Source of the DNA: Mycteria americana
Lineage: Eukaryota; Chordata; Aves; Ciconiiformes; Ciconiidae
DNA length: 64,000 nt
Direction: 5' to 3'
Assembly: GCF_035582795.1 (NCBI RefSeq)
Contig: NC_134367.1
Location: 116,026,062-116,090,061, forward strand
Of the stretch, positions 23,196-36,262 are shown piece after piece; within the stretch, counting starts at the first letter, position 1; the number at the start of each line of letters is the position of its first letter. Below the pieces are notes generated by a model. It saw only the letters and a program-made list of their open reading frames with translations. It ran no database searches and was not told the origin of the DNA. The position numbers were made by a program, and so were the translations under genes.

Positions 23196-26031
23196 GTGAG
23201 CCGCGCCGCCCAGGGCCTCGCCGGGGGCGCGCCGCTCTGCTGCGGGGGCCTTGGTGAGCCCGGGGCCGGTCGGGGCCGGGGACGGCATGGGCGGGGGGGA
23301 GGCGCGATCGGCGGCCCCTGCAGCATCCCTGCCCCGCCGGGCCGAGCCGGGCCTGGAGCCGCGCCCCCTCGGTGGCGGCTGGGCCTTGCCCCAGCCGGAG
23401 GCTGGATGCGCGGCGAACGGCTACCCCGGCCGCCGTTCCCCCACCGTGCCGCCCGGTGTGCATCCAGTGGGAGCAGCGGCAGCACCAGGGACCGGCGGAG
23501 CTGGGTGTGCCAATGCCGGACCACGGCTGCGTTGACTCCATGTTGCGGCCTCTGGCTAGTGTCTGCCGTGATGGCCATGGAAGATCTCATTGGGGTATAT
23601 AATCGAGGCCATGCTGCTTCTGAAAGCTGCCTTTTTGCCCCTGAAGTGAATGATGGCCTTACAGCCAGTCCCCTGGAGCCAGGTAGTGGCCACCTGGCAT
23701 CCATGGGCCCATGGAGTTACCCGTGTCACCTGCACTCCAGACTGTAGGTGACAGCAAAAAGAAAACAAAAAACCACTGTGCTGCCAGCTGAACTCACAAT
23801 TGTATCTCTGGCAGAGCTGGAAGACAAGCTGAATGGTGTAAATGTTGTTGTTGACTGTGTGGTTAAGGGTATGTCCAGGCTAGGTGTGCTTATGGGAAGA
23901 ATGCAAAGACCTGTCTTGGAGCCAGGAGATGCTGGATGTGTTAATGAGCTAGGTGTCTTTTGGCCCACTCACCTTATCAGACATTGATCAGGAGGTCTTC
24001 TCATGAGAGTTAAGGGGCAGATTCAGGAAGTCACTCTGGATCCATGTATCGCTGGGCTGTGGTATATTGTCTGCAAGTGATGTATTCAAGTGCTGCACAA
24101 AAACCAGAGGCATAAAATTCAAGAGGGGAAAAATAATTGTTCCTGTAGGGCAGGAGAACACAAGCCTTTGTGAAAGAGCTTCAGAAGGTTGATGTGTTTG
24201 CAGGGAGAAACTTGGTGATTGAGTGGCCAGATGGCTCAGAGTAGAAATGTTCCGAAATACTCCGAGCTAGCAGAGAAAGCCTGTGTGATTGCAGTGCCCA
24301 AGGAGGTCCTGGGCTGAGCAGGCAGCAAATGGGAAGGAGTTTGCAACGTGTGTCTGTGAAAAACCAGTGCACCTTTTGATGACACATGCTGAGGCTGTTG
24401 TGTGGAGCAGGAAGCAGTGATCATTCTATAGCTTTAAAGTGACTTGAGGTATTGTTTATTTGTGGGTAGGTTACTCCCAAGCAGGAATTTGGAGAGCAGG
24501 ACAGAATTACAAGGTTGACTTCCTGCAGAAAGAATGGAAGTTGCAGATACAGAGCACAGAACTTAGTGATGGTGAAGCATGTACATAGTCTTCACAAATG
24601 GAAATGCTGCAAGAGCCAGAGAGGGGAGGAACTGCTTTGGGCAAACCAAAGACAGAATGACTGGGAGTAGTGACACCAAGTTTAGAAGTGGGTTACATGG
24701 GTGGTGGGATGCCAGCGGGTGAGCAGAAATGGTGTGTCATCAGTTTGAAAGTTGGTTGAAGAACTGCTCTTTGGCCCAGTGAATCCTGTACCTTTTCACA
24801 AGGGCAGTTTCCATTGGCATTGTGTAGATGCCTGCTCTAATGCATGAGCTTCTTTGTGTGTTCATAGCCTTGGGGGGCAGCCATCTGATACACCAGCTTG
24901 GAGGAAAATTCTGTAAAATTAATCTGAAATTTCATCTCTGGAATGTCTTCAAATGCAACATTTGTTACGATGGGAAGAAGCTGATGGAAACTGATTTTTC
25001 CTTCAGAGGCACGGGTCTAATATGGTGTGCTGCTATGCCTGTAGAATCAGCAGGTGTCTGGAGAAGTCCTGTCAGGCCACAGTGACCAGTGTGGGACTGG
25101 TGCTTCTGTGTTTTCTAGTCTTCAGCTAGCCCAAGCTCAGGAATGAGCGAGCGAGTCACAGGTGGGCACCTATCAGGCAGGTATTTGTGTTCACTGAAAC
25201 TAAAGGGAGATCAAACCCCAAATGTGAGCTGGGTTAATGGTGTATCTGTGCACTGTGCTTACTTATTGCTTGCTCATGTTCTTCCTCTACTGGTCTGCTT
25301 GTATAATGTTTTAGTCTTGACATTATGTTCTTCAAGGTAGAAGCTCTGCTGTACTGTCCCAGTGCCCTGCACAGGTAGTGTCTGGTCTTATTGTGTTTTG
25401 GGGGTGGTAGTGGTGGCAAAATAATATCTATTCAAAGGCAGTAATCCTTCTCCCTTGGGCCTCTCTGTCTCTTACGTGTGTGTAGTCTCAGTTCTTCCAG
25501 CTCTATGCATATCTAGGGAAAGGAGAACTTTTCACTTATTTTAATGCTATAGAATGTGCTTTCTTTTTCTAGACTCTGTATCGTAAGTCTTTGCTGTCCC
25601 TGTGCTCCTTCTTAGGTGTTTCATTTTCTGGAAATGCAGCTCTGGCTGCTGCAGGAGTGGGACTGGGCTAGATCAACCTTTGTGGGGTTGCTCTGTGTTT
25701 GGCTGTTAGTGCAGGACAGTTGAGAGGCTGTGTCCAGGCCTTCAGGATTTCAGAGGGGCAGTCTGGGCCAGTAAAAATAGGCATCATGAAGTATAAGCCC
25801 CAATGTACTGAACAGTTCAGTATGACTGTAAGACTTCTGATGCCATGTAGGAGGATCTTGGCTTTCTAAGATGAACTGTTGCCCATAATGGAAGTCTTTC
25901 CTGCTGAATCAGGAATGCGCCACTGAACTAAGTCCACGTTTAGTTTTGGAAGTTGCTTTGCTCTCAGAATGGAGGTATCATCCCTCCTGCTGGGGTCTTT
26001 CTGTTTTCAGGGCCAAGCTGAGAGAGATCTG

Positions 26032-26074
26032 TTAATGATCTCTTTAAGAGATCTCATTAAGAGAACTCTTAATG
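26032..26074. repeat. Two adjacent short hairpins
   Basis: 26032-26060 folds as TTAATGA with TCATTAA and TCTCTT with AAGAGA, with a two-base bulge. 26055-26074 gives perfect nine-base arms CATTAAGAG and CTCTTAATG around AA. The two structures overlap and exclude each other. Confidence 0.8.
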
Positions 26075-27733
26075 CCCTTCCTATGAACTAAGTAAGCATA
26101 GCCTAGACCCAGCTGACTTTGGCTCAAGTGGCTCTCAGGGGATGCAGAGCTGAATTTTCTGGGCAGTGGGCTATTATGCAGAGAGGCAGAAGGAAGTAAA
26201 CACCTGGAAACCAAGCAAAATGCTCTTTGCGTCTTCAGTTAGGCTGCCCACTGGCATAGGGATTATTGGCTTCCCATCGTGATGCCTTAGAAGGAAAGCA
26301 ATCCTGGTTGATTCCTGCTGCAGTGTGTGAAGCATGCTTTTGCTAAAATAGTCAATCAATCAGCCTTAACTTCCACTCATAGTTATCTTAGTAAAAGTCT
26401 TCATAGTGGTGTTCTGAGGCGGGAGAAAGTGTCTTTATTGTGATACCATGCGAATAAGTACCCTTAAGGGCTGTAGCAGGTTTTTACTGTATGGAGAATG
26501 CAAGAAGTGAACTAGAGCTTTGCCAAAGTAAAATGTCTGTCCGCGTCAAGGTAATGTCTTACTGTGTTTTCATTGTTTTGTATGCTGATCAGGCAGTACA
26601 TTTGGAAAAAATGTGTGAAAGGACTGTGCAAACATGCTTGGGGTCTTGTTCTTTCCAGGTAGTGGTATTTTTCAACCTCTGTTAATAGGACTGCTCTTTC
26701 TTTTTTTCCCTTTAATATCTGAGAGCCCATAAATGCAAGTTCTTAATTAGGAAACAAGATAAGATTGTGTGATTGTGTTCACTCTTACCCTTTTTCCATG
26801 ACACAGCTATTGTGTTCAGTGTTATGTGCATGTTGTTTCAGTGATAAGTCATTGCATTTCTAGTTAGAGGTGAGAGATACGAGTTGTGTTCTGGCTAATG
26901 CGTCAGTATTGTTGAGCTCAGATTGCAAAGGCAGATTCTACCTGTACAAATTATGCTGTGAATGGCACTGCAAGGATTCAAATACACTGCATTTCGTCCA
27001 GAGTACCTTGTATCTCAGTACAATGCATGAGCTCAAAAACATTCCAAGTCTTGCTGCCACCCACACAGTGTGCTCGAACACAGTGTCTCCTGCTTATGAT
27101 AGACAGAAAAGCATTGACTTAGGGAAACGCATGTGGTTTGGGCTCACTTTGTGAGACTGTGTACATGCACCTTCAGGACATTATGTTTCAGAAGATGCTC
27201 TGAATTCTCTGTCATTAAAACTTCCAGATATGTGTTTTGGAAAGTTATAGCCTAATGAAAGTCTGCTTGGAAGGAGAGCAGTCATTGCAAGTACAACTGG
27301 AAATATCTCGTAAGTGCCACCATAGTGATCCTTTGATGTGCCATAAGGTGAATGTTCTTGTCTCTGCAGCTCTGCTGTCCTGTTTGGGCAGACAGTATCT
27401 ATTACCTGACACCTCATGGAGAGTAGTTAAGACTTTGTTTGTGCAGCTGGTTGCATGCTTTCCTTTGCCTGAGGTCCAGAAAGCCTTGCAGTGAGCAGTA
27501 CATGTCGTACAGCATGGAGGAGTGTGCTCTCCTCTGGCACAGCTGCATTCAACTGGGTTGGCAGCATCTCACAGCCCCATGAAGCAGGCTGCTCTGTCAG
27601 CTGTGGACTCAGGGGTCTGTTTCCTCTCTGCAAGGAGTATTGCTTGTCTTTTCTACAACCCCTGAGAGTTTCCTTTTCTGAAGCTGATTTGGTGATGAAG
27701 AGCCTCTGAACTGGATGTTCCTTTAAGAAACAC

Positions 27734-27751
27734 TTATTCCAGCTGGAATAA
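27734..27751. repeat. 18-base perfect palindrome
   Basis: TTATTCCAGCTGGAATAA is its own reverse complement, centred on an E-box CAGCTG. Confidence 0.9.
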
Positions 27752-28932
27752 CATGTATTTATCTGCCTGAGATGTTCTTGAGTGGTTTCCTGGGTAAATC
27801 AGGCATTTGCATGGTAAACTTCCAACCTCAGCAAAATGTGCTCTGTTTGGGTAAGCTACAGAGTTGCACCTCTAGGAATGTTAAATGATTCCAGATTGTT
27901 CCCTCAAAAGATACTATGATGCCGTGACAAAGCCAAGTAGCTCCAGAGAGGGAGTGCTTGGGAAAGGCCACAGTTTCTTGTAAGGAAGGAGTCTCTTATA
28001 ACTGGTGATATTTGCCGTGTTTGAATTATGATTTCCTTTTAGTCCTATATAGAAAACAAAATGTTCTAAACAGCCATTGGATTGCTTATTATTTTTAATA
28101 TTGTGGGCTTGGCTACAAGCCTGCAACATAATACATCTGATGTGTTGTCCACTATCTGTCACTCTCTGTGGCTTGTCTGTCGCAGAGGAGCACGTTTGGG
28201 ATTTCTCCTCTGGCAGTGTTATGTTTCCCTTCTGAGCTTACGATAATTGAGTTGGTGTCTCTTATTCTTTCTTTCTGCTCATTAGTGGAACTCAGGACAA
28301 GCGTCCGCTGCCAGTATGATTGATGGGAGGGTATGCTCCTTTCAGAATATTAATAGTGACTTTCCTGAAGGCTTAATTTTATTTGAAGTACCTGCCACGC
28401 TGCCTCCAAGCCTTGGTCTCCAGTGTTTCATTCATTAGCTAGGCTGTGTTAGCTCAGTTGTCTGATGGCTTATAAAAAATGTTGCATTGTTCTTATTGTG
28501 CTAGTACACTATGAGGTCTCATTCCACTTCCTCTGGTGTATTCAGTTACTTGTGATGGATTACTAACAGCCATGTAGTATGCATATAGTGCATCCTCCTC
28601 TGGGATGGAGATCCTCTGACCTTTATCCTGTCAAAAGAATGAATTGCTGACCGCCAGTATCTTATGGGGTTCCCGTAGCAGATCCATTCTTCAATGAAAT
28701 CTGTGCTGGTGCTTTTGTCTAATTGTTTGCAACGTGGAATGATTCTAGATTGAATGTATGTCTCCAGTCAACTTCAGAAGAAGTTATTTCCAAAAAAGAG
28801 CCAGAGGTGAGAAACACACTACATTTTATAGCAAGCCAGATGAGCATCTGGGGAAGGCTATTTTCCAAATACCTTGTATTCTTATCTGGTCCAAGCTTTC
28901 AGCATCCCAGCTGATGGGGAAGCTGTGCTTCT

Positions 28933-28962
28933 GTTTTGTTTTGTTTTGTTTTGTTTTGTTTT
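28933..28962 (+). repeat. GTTTT microsatellite
   Basis: Six uninterrupted GTTTT units in PACS intron 1. Confidence 0.95.
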
Positions 28963-31900
28963 AACTACATCAAAGCTGGTGGATACTGTTTTGGGAAACA
29001 AGAAGTGAGAGTGTCTTACTCCTCTGCGTGGGATGTTGCAGCAGGAACCTGTCTCTGCCTCCGGGGAAGCAGACAGCTTAAGTGATATTGCTGTTGTAGT
29101 TAGAAGTCTCTTAGATAAATGAGGCTTTGTTTGGATACTTCAATATGCTCATTGCAGTGGACCTGAAGGAGAGATGCAGTATTTCAGGTACCTTAACACA
29201 TTGCAACTGTGGTTACAGAGACCACTCCCTGCTCTGCAGTGTGATTCAGCCTCTGTGCACACAGCTCAAAATTACACTGGCTTTTTCTGCAGGCCTGTTG
29301 CAATGCCATCTCCTTTATAATTTACTGCCCACTGTCATCTCTCATGCTCTTTCTGTTTTTCCTGTCTCATGTGGTCTAACCCAGTGAGGGATTCTGTTTA
29401 GTAAACAAAAACTCCTGTTGTATTTTGGCTGCTGTTCTAGTTTTTCTAGGTTCTCCTTATTTTCCTACTCATGCTGATTTTTACACTTCCATTGTAAATC
29501 CTTCTTTATCATGCTGCTGCTTCTTCCGTGTGAGCGTATCTTAAGTAGCATGAGATCCAAAGCCAGTGTGTGTGTGACCATCTCCTGGACAAAAAATGTC
29601 CAGGTTCCATGCCCATCTGTGTGTTTTTGACTGTTTTTCTGTGCATATGATAAGTAAATTCTCATCAGTATCGGCAGTTTGGGATGATGGCAGAACTCAT
29701 GTCTTTGGTTCCATTTTCCAAAACTGAAAAACACTAACAATTAGCTGTTGTGCTGTTACAATGGCAGCAGGGTTAGAATAAGAGTAACTCCCTTGTAAAG
29801 GGTTCTGCTACTCTTTTCCTGTTCTTCAATACCTTTTCTTTACCAGGGGAGAAGATCATGATTCTTCTGCTGTCTGATTTTCAGTGACAGTTCAAGTAGT
29901 GTCTCTGAATCTGTATTACTTAGATCACGTTTTTTTAGATTTACATTATTTATATATTTTTAGAAGAGCTCCCTTGTATTTGTTCTGCATTTTCTCTTGT
30001 GTTCTTTCAGCTATCTTCTATTAGTCCATTTATTTTCTACCTTATCAATACATCCACTTTCTTCTCATTGCTCCTTTCCCTCAAAAGCCCTGCACACTCT
30101 TGCTGATAATTTTGGCACTGTTCTCACATTTTTTCCTTGCTTCTGTCTTGCCTTGCGCACCTGTAACTGAGTAATCTTTAGTTCTGAATCTTAATTTTTC
30201 TCTTTTCAAAGTAGTTTGCTTTTTTCCTCAGAATTTAGAGACTATTCCTTGTGAAGTTGCAATGGCCACATCTTGTTCTTGTATGGCTTGTATTTTTCAG
30301 CTGGACTATGTTCTTGATGTGCTTGGGTTGTTTTTTAATGGCTTTTAGATTTTTTCACTGTTAATGAATATCAGCTTTTTTCTTTTGTCAGACTTTCTGA
30401 ATTTTCTTATATGTGCATCCCTGAAATACAGTCCCATAAGTTAATATTTTTTTCAGTCCTCTTGTAGCTTATACTTGAGGCTGCTTACTCCAAGTATTCC
30501 TTCTTTTCTTTTGTGCTCCTTTGTCAGAAGCAGACTCAGGATGTCCATTTGGATTTCACAGCATACTGTATATATGAGTAATTTACTAATTTTTTCCTTG
30601 ATGTTTGTCAAGTCCCTTGACTTTTCAAGCTTTTTCTCTGCCTATTATGTTCCTTAATCTCCAGTCTGACGAAAGGACAACGTTCCCGTTACTCTGCTTT
30701 TACATTTTGTTCATCTCACCTGTGTGTGGATTAAATGTTCATACTTATTTGGGCATAACTTTATCTGTTGCAATACTGATGTGTGGAAGCGTGGACAAGT
30801 CACCCTTATTTCAGGGACCTGCTCCACCTGCAAGGATCTGAGCAGAGAACTGCATTGTACAGGCTTTGGTTATTAACAGCTTGTGTTGCAAGTGGATGAA
30901 AAGCCTATGCACAAATTTACCAGTTTTGGTAAGAATCATTCTTTTGAGTGAAGAATCTTAACTGTGCAACTCTTTAGAATTAAACTTTTTTTTTTAAATG
31001 TAAAATTTTTTTCTTACAGTTATGAAGAAGCCTCAAAAATTGATGCCCATGCTGGTTTGACACTGTCTCTTCCATGGGCCTGTATCACTGCTATTGCATC
31101 ACTTCAGTCCCTCCCCTGTGCTCTCTCCACAGATGTATCTTACCATGGTACCATGTTCCTGAGCCTGCAGGTAGTCAGATCTAAGGTGCTTGCCAGCTCA
31201 TGATAACAGCAAAGGAAACAGATGGGATGTTTGGTGGGTTTGCTACTTCAGAAGTAGCAAGCTGCAATGAAACCTTAACTCTGCGTTCATCGTTAGTAGG
31301 AAAGTTGTTAGACTATGCATTACAGAAGCTGCCGTATGGCACATGTTCCCTTTTTGTCAGCATGTGTGGAGACCTCTACCAGGACAGTCTGGACAATGGA
31401 GGACGCCCTGTGTTGTGAGGCACTGTAGCAGGGTTTGCCAGACAGGTGTCTATTGGCACTTGAACAAATGCCTGCAGCAGAGAAATGGAGGAAGTTGGTG
31501 TGGATCAGTGAACTCACCTTGACCTCATTTCACTGCTTTTCCCAGCCTGGCTGCATTGGCACATCTCCAGCGGACTTGGAGGTGTACCCCAGCAAGCTCT
31601 GCCAGGTGATGAGTGTTAGGATGTAACCTGTCCTGCATCCCCATTAGCACTTTCAAACTTGGTTGAAAGGTACTTGTCACTGTGTCTTAAGCACTTGTTC
31701 TTTTCCTCCTGTAGACAAGGCTGCAAGTGGTGTTTTTGTAATCACTCACTGCTTTGTGGTGGTTAATTCATTAACACATTTTATTTTAGCCTGGAGACAC
31801 AGTGAGCAAGCTGTTTAGCAACAGGTATCGTGGCAGACTGCTACGATGGTTCCATGGAGGTGTGGTGCATTTGCATCTTGCCATGCCATTGACTACTGCT

Positions 31901-32488
31901 CTCAGCTAAGCTGGCAGTGCAGCATCTTTTGTTAAAGGAGCCTTGGATTTGGGGACAGCTGGTGCAGCAATTCTGCTGCGTATGTAGACAGAAAAGTTCA
32001 AAATCTGTTACATTTGTGAAAAAAGTTCTGTAATGTTAGCCATACTAATGCTGATGTCTAATTTCAGCATGGCTAAAATGAGAGATCAATGTGCTGCTGC
32101 AGACTTCCACTTTTTTTGTGTCTACCCTGAGGCTGCTTTTGGGCAGACCCCAAGTGAACAGCTGGAAGTTCAAACATGGTGATCTTACGTAAAGCAATGA
32201 CCAGTTAAAGATGTGATGTTTCCCAAGTAACGTACTCTTTCTGTTGCCTATAAAAAATAATTTTTAAAAGTTTGCTGCAGCATGTAGCCTTATCACTGAC
32301 CTGTGGATTGTTTAGTAAGCTCTTTCTAACGTTTCTAGGGAGGCTGTTATGCAGCAGCAATGAATTTGGTCACATGCTCTTTGTTAAACAAGTAACTTGT
32401 TTGAAAATAGAGCAGAAAGATGACCTTGCAGTTTGGACACTGAAGTGAGGCTTAGATTCAGATCCAGGATCTGAAGTTGCTTGCTCTT

Positions 32489-32572
32489 CTTCTAGTTCAA
32501 ATAACTCTTTCCCTGCCTGAAGCCATAGCTCTTCTAGTTCAAATAACCCTTTCCCTGCCTGAAGCCTCAGAC
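32489..32572. repeat. 42-base tandem duplication
   Basis: 32489-32530 and 32531-32572 are nearly identical over their first 36 bases, with one difference. The period is a multiple of three, so a minus-strand frame carries a 14-residue repeat (LQAGK-LFELEE). Confidence 0.9.
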
Positions 32573-35500
32573 TCATGTTCCTGTTCTCCCCACTTTGTTC
32601 CCAGCTGCTTGTTTCCATGCTGCAGTGTTGCCATTTCCTTGCATGTGCTAGGGTGACTGTGGAGTTAGTTGTATTGTAAAGCAGAAGAGATCTTGAGGTG
32701 TGGCAGGGTTGCTTCCAAAGCCAACGTCCTGCAACATAGTGCCAGTACTCATAAAAGAAGAAATTTGTCCTTCTTGGGAAAAATAGACCCTTACAAGACT
32801 GCCCATACACTCTGGTGTATTTCCCTGAGCTGGAAAGACAAAGCTGAATCTAGAGGAAATGGCTGGGGATTCTTCCCTGGCTTCCACAGACTGGAGAGCT
32901 GGGGTAGGAAGCCTGAGGGTGCTCAGAAAGGGGCAACTGGAGAGAAATCATCTGAGAGCCAGGTCACCAGCAGAGTTTTCCTTGCTGTCTAATCTGGATG
33001 CCGCTGGCTGGGAATCCCCTGAACAGGCTCAGAGGACCATGGGAACTGGTGGAGTCTGGAAGAAGGTTTGGGGAGCAGTATGTGGAAATTACTTGGGATT
33101 TTTTGGACTTTCTGCTGAGGTTTTAAGGGCTCTTTGTGCTGAGGAAAGACGTTGCTCCTGGTAGGGGCAATTAATGTCTGCATAGCTTGCAGTGGAGCAT
33201 GAGAGAGGCTAATGGTTGTGTGACTGACTAGCATGCTGTGCATGCTGGGACAGGCTGTCTGGGCAGATCCTAATGCTTCCTCAGGAGATGCTTCTTGACA
33301 ATGTGCTTATTATCTGGAAATCAGCTTGTGTGACAGGAGGCGCCAGGAGGCTATGGCAGAGTCTCATGTCCTGTGGCGGTAGGTGCTGCATGATGTGCTA
33401 TAATGAAATGCTGCCTGTTCTCTGGGGGTTTTACTCCATGCTTTGGATAGACATAGGTGAGGGGGAAGCAGAGGTGAAGTGCTTCACCCAACAGTTAAAA
33501 AGTGGCAGAGACGGATTAAATCTCACCTCTCTGCCTGGAACCAGATCTTAACTCTAAATTGCTTCCTTCTGTAAAAGCAGTGAAGTCTTGCTGTAGCAGA
33601 GCCTGGGGAATGTGGTTATATCACTGCAACTCTCCTGTGCACATGGTGGGGCAGCAGTTGTTTGGTATGGTTTGTCCTCAATTAATTTTTCTTTTTTTTT
33701 TCCCCTCCCCAAATGTTTGGGTATTGTGAATAACACAGCAAATGAGTTGTAGTCTCACACAGGAAACTGCTAAGAAAATACACAATGTCTGTTCAACTCT
33801 CTCAACTTCTGATCTATTTGCCCAATTTTGTCCTGGCTTGTCAAGGGCAAGGGCAAGGCAGTTGAGATATTCTCAACTGCCTCAAAGAACCATGTTTCAT
33901 AGAAATCAGTGGTTAGAGGGAGGTTGGAGGTCCTGTTAGATCCCCTGTGATGGGGAACTTGGCTCTCTTCCAATGCCCTGTTTGCAGGCTGATGTGCCTG
34001 GATGTGTTGCGGAGGTAACTCTCAACCGTCCTCAAGGTTTGCTGTCTTTTTCCAGTGGGGTGGTATTGAGAGTTGGGAGGGGAAAAGAAGGAGAGAAGAC
34101 AGCCTGGAAAGATGGGATATAAGTGTGGGAAAGGGGGTGAAAGAGAATGGTGCATTTTCAGGCTAAGCTGTTTCATGATTAGCAGCAGTAGTTTAAGCAA
34201 AATCTGAGCAGTGATCTTTCCAGTGATGCATCTGTGTGGATATTTAATGTGAAAGGATGCAGAGTGATGGGAGAATGGTTTCAAGGAGCCTGTTTCATTC
34301 ATTGTTTGTGCGGCAAGGTGCGCTTGCTCCCTACATACAGAGGTAAATGTGCCTTTAAACCAGTGAGGTGAGAAGTGTCAGCCATGAGTAAGAGGCAAAA
34401 TTAACAACCCTAAAGACCCCTCTTAAGCAGTTGGAGGAGAAAAGATTTAACAGCCACCCCCCTGCCTTATAACTTCTGCCTACTCAGAGCCTAGCCAAGA
34501 GGAGGGAAATGAAATCTCTTAACCTTATTATTGTTTGTGACTACAGTAGGCAATCCAGTTACTGCCATCCTTTAATCCTGACACTGTTGGACCCCAATTA
34601 GAACAGAGAAATCTTGGTTTCATACCCTTGCAGGCAGGGATGTGGTGTCTGTGAAGGAAATCACCGAACGTCTCTGTGACTTGACCATCACCTGAAGAAA
34701 CTGTGATGGGGCTTCACACTGACCACTTGGAGTTTGTTCAAGGAGCATGAGAACAGTTAGCCCCAAAATTTGAGTTCTGTCTATCTGTCCAGGTAAGGAA
34801 TGACTGCCAGGCTGCCACTGGGTTCTCCAGTCTCTCTTTTTAAGTGACCTGGACACTTCCTCCATAGATCTAAGTGTCTTTTGGGGGAAGTTTGAAGCTT
34901 TTAGCAGATTCCTCCTGAGAAGAGGAATCTTGAAAAGCATGTTCTAAAGACCACTTCTGCCACTGTGGCCATGGTTATTTCTCCTCTGGGTAGCTAGCAG
35001 AGCTGTGAGATATGTAAGAAACTGGGCTGTAGACTGTGGTAGCTTGTGCCTGTGCCAGGGGAATGGTGTTCTTTGGGCAAGATGCAGAAAAGCAAAGATG
35101 GTTCACGATGGGATAGCAGAAGTGGTCAACATCCCAGCTAAACACTGCTGTGAACAGAAGGCAGAACAGCTAGTTATTGGCCCCCAGAAGATCTTATATT
35201 CTCTTCTGAAAAATGATGAGGCACTTGTGTTTGTGTCCAGTCCTGATTGTAGTGGCAAACACTCCTGTTGACATGAATATGAATAGGTTTCGGGTCCCAG
35301 GTGACAAAAGATTAATAACTCTGCTTAATTACAACCTATTTTTTTTCTAATACTCTGAGAGTAAATGACTTTTCAAGGAGAGCTGGCTGTGAGATGTGCA
35401 GGATGTCAGAACTCTCTTTGGGAAGAAAGCAAAACTAAGTAGATCAAGGTTTAAAATCCAGGGTAGCTTTGTGTGAGAGAAGCTCCATGGTCTCTGCCTT

Positions 35501-36244
35501 CAGAGTAGATGTGATTTCAAGCCAAACAAACTTTCTGTTGAGGTTAGAATTGTTCAGTGTAGATCTCTTCCAGGGTGGTTACAGCCTCAGCTGTCCAGAT
35601 GGAGACAGTTCTACAGAGCACCTTCCTTGTGATATCCGACTGCACAGCACCCTGAAGGAGGTTATGGAAAGGAAGTGTAAGAGTTATGTGTTGTTTTGCC
35701 AGCACTAGTATATTTGATGGTATAAGTAAAGCATGTGAGGTTTCAGAATTAAATTCCTGTTACCCAGAACAAACATTTGCTGCTGACAGCCCTCTAGAAG
35801 GATCTCTGAGTTGCCAGCAATGCAGGTGAATTGATACCTGATATGGTTTCTCTATCTAAGCAGTAGGGCAGAGAGCAAGACGAGGGACTTTCTCAGAAGC
35901 GGCACCAGCAGGTAGAACAACAAATGCTAAAAAAAGGAATCTTCTTTAAAAAAAAAGAAATAAAAAAAAAAGATAGGTTGGTGACAATGTGAGGATTTCT
36001 AGAAGTACCTTTTGAGTGTCCTGGCTCTTGGTTCTTGACTAACTATGGAAAATGAAGCCACTGAAGGGGAAATAACTTGCTTCTTTCTGGGGTTGAGAGA
36101 GATAATCTCAGACTGCCTGAAAGGAGACTTTTGAACAAGTTCTTCTTCCCTTATTTTGCAATACCAAATCTTTTCTTCCCACAAAATATATGGTCTATGT
36201 TCTGTAGAGCATCTGTTGCTCTTTGGGCATGTAACTGAAACATG

Positions 36245-36262
36245 CGCGCGCGCACACACACA
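36245..36262 (+). repeat. Alternating GC/CA microsatellite
   Basis: A run of GCGCGC passes directly into ACACACACA. Alternating purine-pyrimidine sequence of this kind can adopt Z-DNA. Confidence 0.8.

Larger units (their letters stand above)
22200..23480 (+). promoter_or_regulatory. CpG island promoter of the PACS gene
   Basis: The island spans the promoter, exon 1 and the start of intron 1. There is no TATA box. The core holds six inverted CCAAT boxes (22687-22907) and then GC boxes near 22925. The start site probably lies between about 22910 and 23028. Confidence 0.75.
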
